In this document: piece by piece, positions 13,229 to 17,457 of the stretch
Position numbering within the stretch: position 1 is the first letter of the stretch
How the letters are laid out: each line of letters opens with the position of its first letter
Assembly (NCBI GenBank): GCA_905215055.1
Contig: CAJMOH010000050.1
Coordinates: forward strand, 1-17,457
From: an uncultured bacterium
GTDB lineage: Bacteria > Bacillota > Clostridia > Oscillospirales > Acutalibacteraceae
Direction: 5' to 3'
DNA length: 17,457 bases
Notes under the pieces: model-generated
Database searches by the model: none
The model's input: only the letters and a program-made list of their open reading frames with translations
Told to the model about the DNA's origin: nothing
Translations under genes and position numbers: made by a program

Positions 13229-13257
13229 TTGCATATTTTGGGAATGTGTGGTAAGAT
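13229..13257 (+). promoter_or_regulatory. Probable promoter of the small protein-pyrE operon
   Basis: TTGCAT (13229-13234) and TAAGAT (13252-13257) are 17 bases apart, and TG at 13249-13250 forms an extended -10. The predicted start near 13264 leaves a leader of about 26 bases, too short for a PyrR-type attenuator. Confidence 0.65.
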
Positions 13258-13289
13258 GGCTTTGGAACTAGTGCAAAGGAGGAATGACT

Positions 13290-13556
13290 ATGTCACCCAA
13301 GATGGTAGAATTGCACGACATTGATGTACCCGCGTTTCTGAAGGTGCTGGACAGCTGTGAAGGCGAAGTCTATCTGATGACCCGTGACGGCAACCGGCTG
13401 AACTTGAAGAGCAAGCTTTGCCAGCTGGTGGGCCTTACCGCGCTGATCGAGGGAGGCAAGATCGCCGAGGCCTTTGTCATGTGCGAAAAGGAGTCTGACG
13501 AGTCCAAGCTGTTCCGCTTCAACCTGTATAAGCATCCAGAGGACGAAGAGGAGTAA
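13290..13556 (+). CDS. Small conserved-looking protein upstream of pyrE, function unknown
   Basis: This is an 88 aa acidic-tailed cytoplasmic protein with no signal peptide or membrane segment. The core reads VPAFLKVLDSCEGEVYLMTRDGNRLNLKSKLCQLVGL, followed by a predicted alpha/beta stretch ending in PEDEEE. I recall similar small Clostridia proteins mislabelled as polya polymerase, but no function is known to me. ATG 13290 is preferred over ATG 13284 because AGGAGG (13277-13282) is 7 bases before it and only 1 base before the other. pyrE follows 18 bases downstream, so they are probably co-transcribed. Confidence 0.8.
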   Translation: MSPKMVELHDIDVPAFLKVLDSCEGEVYLMTRDGNRLNLKSKLCQLVGLTALIEGGKIAEAFVMCEKESDESKLFRFNLYKHPEDEEE

Positions 13557-13574
13557 TCAAAAGGGGAGACACAG

Positions 13575-14237
13575 ATGCTGACGGAAAACAAAAAGGAATT
13601 TATCGAGTTTATGCTGGAGGCCCAGGTGCTGCGTTTTGGCCATTTTGTCACCAAAAGCGGCCGCAATACCCAGTATTTCGTGAACACGGGAAATTACAGG
13701 ACCGGCGCGCAGCTTTCCCGGCTGGGCAGCTATTACGCCGGGCTTGTGAAGGACACCGTGGGCAGCCAGTTCGAGGCCATGTTTGGCCCGGCCTATAAGG
13801 GCATTCCCCTGGCCAGCGCCTGCTCCATCGCCCTGTACAACGACTACGGAATCGACAAGCCCTATTTCTTTAACCGCAAAGAGGTGAAGGACCACGGGGA
13901 GGGCGGCGGCACCGTGGGCTACGCTCCCCAGGACGGGGACCGGATTATCATCATCGAGGACGTGATTACCGCCGGCACCGCTGTGCGGGAGACCATGCCC
14001 ATCCTGAAGGCCTGCGCCAAGGTGCAGGTGCCTCACATGTTCATCAGCGTGGACCGGTGCGAGGTGGGCCGCACTCCCGGCAAAACCGCCATTATGGAGG
14101 TGGAAGAGGAGTTTGGGGTGAAGGTTCATCCCATTGTCACCGTGAGGGATATTCACGAGTATTTAAAGGACCACGGCACCGACCCAGAGCTTTTAAAGGC
14201 GATGGAGGGCTATATGGAGCAGTATTGCGTGCTGTAA
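13575..14237 (+). CDS. pyrE: Orotate phosphoribosyltransferase PyrE
   Basis: PyrE joins orotate to PRPP, giving orotidine 5'-monophosphate, in the fifth step of pyrimidine synthesis. The 220 aa protein has the PRPP-binding motif IIIIEDVITAGTA (124-136), the substrate-loop region FNRKEVKDHGEGG (99-111), and FGPAYKGIPLA (70-80), all typical of type I OPRTases. AAGGGGA (13560-13566) lies 8 bases before ATG 13575. No other pyr gene is beside it; its partner is the small 88 aa protein upstream. A terminator follows, so it ends the operon. Confidence 0.95.
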   Translation: MLTENKKEFIEFMLEAQVLRFGHFVTKSGRNTQYFVNTGNYRTGAQLSRLGSYYAGLVKDTVGSQFEAMFGPAYKGIPLASACSIALYNDYGIDKPYFFNRKEVKDHGEGGGTVGYAPQDGDRIIIIEDVITAGTAVRETMPILKACAKVQVPHMFISVDRCEVGRTPGKTAIMEVEEEFGVKVHPIVTVRDIHEYLKDHGTDPELLKAMEGYMEQYCVL

Positions 14238-14270
14238 GGCGCCCTTAAAGTATCAAATTGAAAAGAAAAA

Positions 14271-14311
14271 CAGACGCCCCCCGCTTTACAGGCTGGAGGG
14301 CGTTTGCTTTA
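14271..14311 (+). terminator. Rho-independent terminator after pyrE
   Basis: CAGACGCCC (14271-14279) pairs with GGGCGTTTG (14298-14306), with one G-T pair and a partly paired 18-base loop, and is followed by T-rich CTTTATAT. It ends 31 bases before the next start codon. Confidence 0.8.
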
Positions 14312-14342
14312 TATGGAGTCAGCTTGAAAGGGGGAATTTCTC

Positions 14343-14849
14343 ATGCCGCTGCCTGATGTTTCGCAGCCGCAGGCAATTCAAATCAATTCTTGGCTGCGGC
14401 TGCGCCGGTATGACGGACACTGGGAGCAGCTGCTGCCCGGGTATCAGGATCCGGTGGTGTATCAAAATTCCGAGGGCATTTTTGACGAGAGTGACATTCC
14501 AAACGGCGACTATGTAAGAAATATGTGCGGGTTTTTAAACAGCACCGGAGAGCTTTATTACATAGAGGTCAAGGAGGGAGAGGAGTACCGGCCCGTTGGG
14601 GATGTGACGGTAAAAGGCGAAAATCCCCCCATTGCCATTTGGATGGAACACTATCGGGGGAAGGGGATAGGAACTCTGGTGATGCGGGCTGTGATTCAAA
14701 GGCTGAAGCAGCTGGGCTTCCAGAAAATTACCGGCTCCACTGTGTACAAATGGAATGCGGCGTCCCAAAGGCTGCACGAGAAATTGGGATTTACGCTGGT
14801 TTCGGAATCGGAACGGGAACGGATCTATCAGCTGGACCTGAAGGAATAA
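14343..14849 (+). CDS. GNAT-family N-acetyltransferase
   Basis: This is a 168 aa acetyl-CoA-dependent acetyltransferase. Acetyl-CoA loop YRGKGIGTL (104-112) follows the beta-bulge strand PPIAIWMEH, and the family's C-terminal motif NAASQRLHEKLGF (138-150) is present. The N-terminal 60 residues (INSWLRLRRYDGHWEQLLPGYQDP) are typical of GNATs that handle small polar substrates; the real substrate is unknown. AAAGGGGG (14327-14334) lies 8 bases before ATG 14343. It is separated from pyrE by a terminator, and no promoter was recognised in the 31-base gap. Confidence 0.88.
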   Translation: MPLPDVSQPQAIQINSWLRLRRYDGHWEQLLPGYQDPVVYQNSEGIFDESDIPNGDYVRNMCGFLNSTGELYYIEVKEGEEYRPVGDVTVKGENPPIAIWMEHYRGKGIGTLVMRAVIQRLKQLGFQKITGSTVYKWNAASQRLHEKLGFTLVSESERERIYQLDLKE

Positions 14850-14858
14850 AAGGGAAGG

Positions 14859-14903
14859 CTTCCCACAGAGCCCAGGGGCTGGGAGGGAAGACTTTTCTTT
14901 TTA
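14859..14903. terminator. Bidirectional terminator between the GNAT and DUF3788-like genes
   Basis: CTTCCC (14859-14864) pairs with GGGAAG (14885-14890), with an inner AGCCC/GGGCT stem. T-rich runs follow in both directions (CTTTTCTTTTTA on the plus strand, CCCTTTTATT on the minus strand). The two flanking genes are convergent. Confidence 0.78.
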
Positions 14904-15314
14904 TTTTCGGTTGGGTTTCCGCTTGAGAGCCAGCAGCCTCAGATACTCATCGAAGCTGTCGGCGCTGGTAGGATAAAACATCACCCATTTTCCATCGCGA
15001 TAGGTTTTGGCCTCATCATATTGCCTGCAAACGGCGGGAGAGAGACTGTCCCGGACAGCTTCGACTTTAGCCCGCTCCTCCTTCCCGAAAATCACCATCC
15101 ACCCCATGCAATGGCTTTTGGCGTAAAGGCAGCAGAGGGTTTTGCCGCCTCTGCGGTATTTGTACTCGTAGGTCCAGTCCTTGCCGCCGGTATTCCACAG
15201 GCGCTCCATATCGTACCGCTCCTCGATGGCCTGGCACAGCTTCTGCCAAACTTCAGCCAGCTCCGGCCCCAGCAGCTCTTCCAGCATGGAGGAGGTTGGC
15301 GGGTATTTCAGCAT
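14901..15314 (-). CDS. DUF3788-like protein
   Basis: This is a 137 aa cytoplasmic protein resembling the DUF3788 family of unknown function: WTYEYKYRRGGKTLCCLYAK (residues 47-66), MGWMVIFGKEERAKVEAV and YDEAKTYRDGKWVMF near the C-terminus are the kind of blocks I associate with that family. There is no membrane segment or signal. I prefer ATG 15314, with GGAGAG (15326-15321) 6 bases upstream; ATG 15320 is nearly adjacent to that site and TTG 15329 lies upstream of it. It starts 24 bases after the P-type ATPase stop on the same strand and is probably co-transcribed with it. Confidence 0.8.
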   Translation of the reverse strand: MLKYPPTSSMLEELLGPELAEVWQKLCQAIEERYDMERLWNTGGKDWTYEYKYRRGGKTLCCLYAKSHCMGWMVIFGKEERAKVEAVRDSLSPAVCRQYDEAKTYRDGKWVMFYPTSADSFDEYLRLLALKRKPNRK

Positions 15315-15338
15315 GCACATCTCTCCCAAAAGTGTTTG

Positions 15339-17457
15339 TCATGGTTTGTAGCGCCGCCGCCCCTTGCGCTTTCCCAGCTGCCGCAGAGGGCTTTGCCGGT
15401 TGGCGATAACGTGGTCCACCAGGTGGAGCAGGGCCAGCATCATCACAATGGAGAACAGCAGCATGGGGGCCAGAGCGATGAGCATGGGCAGCGTCAGGGT
15501 GGTCAGGGCGAAGAACTCTCCCAAAAATACCAGCGCGCCGATGAAGGCTGCCAGAAGCACCCCGAACAAGGCTCCCCGCAGGCCATTAAAGGGTGTGCTG
15601 ATCTTGAACAGCATGATAAACCCGGTGGAACAGGTAAGCACCACCGCCAGGGTAGACATGTCCTGACTGGAAAGGCCCAGCGGCCCGCTGAGGGCGCACA
15701 GCAGCACAATGTTGGCGGTCATAGTCAAAGCGGCAGGAATGCTTTGGCGAATCACGTTTAAGATAAACTTGCCCCGCAGCCGGTCCTTATTTGGCTCCAG
15801 GGCCAGAATGAAGGAGGGCGTGCCGATGGTCAGGGTGGAGATCAGGGTTTGCTGCACCGGCTGGAAGGGATAGCTGTAATTGATGAAGATGAACAGCACG
15901 GCGATGAGGGCCGAGAAAATGGTCTTGGCCAAAAACAGGGCGCTGGACCGCTGGAGGTTGTTGATGGACCGGCGGCCCTCCTGCACTACCACCGGCATGG
16001 AGGCAAAGTTGGAGTCCAGCAGCACCAGGCTGGAAACCGTGCGTGCGGCGTCGCTGCCCGAGGCCATGGCAATGGAGCAGTCCGCCTCCTTTAAGGCCAG
16101 CACGTCGTTGACGCCGTCGCCGGTCATGGCCACGGTGCGGCCCTGAGCCTTCAGAGCCTTGACAAAGGCCAGCTTCTGCTGGGGAGTCACCCGGCCAAAG
16201 ACGGCGTACTGGCTGACTGCCTGCCGGATATCCTCCTCGGTGCGCAGGGTGGTGGCGTCCACATACTTGTCCGCGTTTTCCAGGCCTGCCTTCCGGGCGA
16301 TGTTGGCCACGGTGACGGCGTTGTCCCCGGAGATGACCTTCAGGTCCACGCCCTGGTCCGCGAAGTACCGCAGAGTCCGAGGGGCCTCCCGGCGGATTTT
16401 GTCGCTGATGAGCACCAGGCCCAAAAGCTCCAGCTGTTCTGGCAGCTGCTGCCCGTCAAAGTCCTGGGGGCTGCGGACCACCAGCAGCACCCGCTGGCCC
16501 CGCTGGGAGTAGCCCTCCACCTGGTCACGAATGGCGGAAAAGCCATCGCCCAGAATAAACTCTCCCGCCCCCATGACGTAGGCTCCCCGGCCGGGGAAGA
16601 AGGCCCCGCTCCACTTTCGGGCGGAGGAGAAGGGCACCAGGGCGCTGGCCCGCCAGGGGCTTGGCTCTTCGTAGCGCTCTTGAATGGCCTGGAAGGTGGG
16701 GTTGCTGTCCCGCAAGTTGGACACCAAGCCGTTGAGGGCGGCGTCCAGCTCCTGCTCGGAGACGCCCTCAAAGGGGACCAGGCCGTCCACCTGCATGGTG
16801 CCTTCGGTGATGGTGCCGGTTTTGTCCAGGCACAGGGTGTCCACCCGGGCCAGGGTCTCCACGCAGTACAGGTCCCGCACCAGGGTTTTCCGGGCGGAGA
16901 GCTTTACCACGCTGACGGCAAAGCACACGCTGACCAGCAGCACCAGCCCCTCGGGAATCATGCCCACCATGGCGGCGGTGGTGCTGACCACGGAATTTTG
17001 CAGGGTGTCCTTCAGCACGAAGAACTGCTTCCAAAACAGCAGGGCGCCGATGGGAATAATGCCAAAGCCCACCCATTTCACAATGCGGTCAATGGAGTCC
17101 ATAATCTCCGAGTTGCGCTTTTTGATGTACTTGGCGCCGCCGGTGATTTTGGTGGCGTAGTTGTCCGCGCCCACATGCTCCACCTGGGCAAAGGCGTTTC
17201 CGCTGACCACAAAGCTGCCGGAAAGCAGGCTGTCTCCGGGGTGCTTTAAGATGGGGTCGCTCTCTCCGGTGATGAGGGACTCGTTGACCTCGCATTCCCC
17301 GGCGGCCACAACGGCGTCGGAGCAGACCTGGTTACCGGCGGAGAGCACCAGTATGTCGTCCAGCACCACCTGCTCCACGGGAATCTCCCGCCGCTGTCCC
17401 TCCCGCATGACCACAGCCTTGGGCGCGGAGACAATGGACAGCTTGTCCAGGGTGCGC
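15339..17457 (-). CDS. P-type cation-translocating ATPase (CtpE/Ca2+-ATPase-like), 5' end beyond the window
   Basis: This membrane pump uses ATP to move a cation. The frame stays open through the right edge, so about the first 200 residues (M1-M2 and the start of the A domain) are missing and over 700 codons are seen. Motifs in order, counted from an internal GTG at 17414: A-domain LITGES (47-52), M4 GMIPEGLVLL (151-160), phosphorylation motif DKTGTIT with Asp197, then KVISGDN, MTGDGVNDVLALKEADCSIAMASGSDAAR, and six C-terminal membrane segments ending in a basic tail GKRKGRRRYKP. The PEGL motif and absence of a heavy-metal CPC motif suggest Ca2+ or Mg2+ rather than copper or zinc. Closest remembered group is mycobacterial CtpE. 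Confidence 0.92.
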   Translation of the reverse strand, partial: RTLDKLSIVSAPKAVVMREGQRREIPVEQVVLDDILVLSAGNQVCSDAVVAAGECEVNESLITGESDPILKHPGDSLLSGSFVVSGNAFAQVEHVGADNYATKITGGAKYIKKRNSEIMDSIDRIVKWVGFGIIPIGALLFWKQFFVLKDTLQNSVVSTTAAMVGMIPEGLVLLVSVCFAVSVVKLSARKTLVRDLYCVETLARVDTLCLDKTGTITEGTMQVDGLVPFEGVSEQELDAALNGLVSNLRDSNPTFQAIQERYEEPSPWRASALVPFSSARKWSGAFFPGRGAYVMGAGEFILGDGFSAIRDQVEGYSQRGQRVLLVVRSPQDFDGQQLPEQLELLGLVLISDKIRREAPRTLRYFADQGVDLKVISGDNAVTVANIARKAGLENADKYVDATTLRTEEDIRQAVSQYAVFGRVTPQQKLAFVKALKAQGRTVAMTGDGVNDVLALKEADCSIAMASGSDAARTVSSLVLLDSNFASMPVVVQEGRRSINNLQRSSALFLAKTIFSALIAVLFIFINYSYPFQPVQQTLISTLTIGTPSFILALEPNKDRLRGKFILNVIRQSIPAALTMTANIVLLCALSGPLGLSSQDMSTLAVVLTCSTGFIMLFKISTPFNGLRGALFGVLLAAFIGALVFLGEFFALTTLTLPMLIALAPMLLFSIVMMLALLHLVDHVIANRQSPLRQLGKRKGRRRYKP

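Noticed and set aside
13264..13289. PyrR-type attenuator or uracil-responsive leader before the pyrE operon
   Set aside because: The predicted leader is only about 26 bases and has no hairpin.

Overview
The window looks like chromosomal DNA from a GC-rich, spore-forming Clostridia bacterium, most likely of the Oscillospiraceae (Flavonifractor-like) type. The basis is the spoVAC-spoVAD pair, strong AGGAGG ribosome-binding sites, sigma-A-like promoters with 17-bp spacers, and the protein families present. The genus is inference. No rRNA, tRNA, CRISPR array, transposase or prophage gene was seen.

Region 1 (1-5378, + strand) is the distal part of a carbon-phosphorus (C-P) lyase operon: the tail of a probable phnI, then phnJ, phnK, phnM, an inositol-monophosphatase-family phosphatase, phnL and a PHP-domain phosphodiesterase. 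Most junctions overlap by 4-14 bases, so one transcript is likely. It ends at a hairpin terminator (5351-5378). The PHP enzyme probably replaces PhnP, opening the cyclic ribose phosphate left by C-P cleavage. The IMPase-like gene is an unusual member, and PhnK carries an extra CxxC...CxxC insert. A GNAT acetyltransferase with a TTG start follows.

Region 2 (5842-8290) holds a structured intergenic segment and two minus-strand genes. One is a LUD-domain protein. The other is an MFS drug-efflux-type transporter behind a 5' leader with a good promoter, a 12-codon leader peptide (MKLCIDCAPCEV) and several inverted repeats, one overlapping the transporter ribosome-binding site. This looks like an undescribed translational attenuator and is the most interesting element of the window.

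Region 3 (8431-10764) has spoVAC-spoVAD without spoVAE, then an XRE-family repressor (-) divergent from a small protein that looks like two tandem AbrB-type half-repeats. Their shared promoter region carries GATAGT repeats.

Region 4 (10781-13169, - strand) is a Vat/XAT-type acetyltransferase followed 17 bases later by a phosphohexomutase. It is led by a promoter and a possible 20-codon upstream ORF.

Region 5 (13229-14903, + strand) is a promoter, a small conserved-looking protein, pyrE, a terminator, a second GNAT acetyltransferase and a bidirectional terminator. Region 6 (14901-17457, - strand) is a P-type cation ATPase running off the right edge, followed by a DUF3788-like protein.
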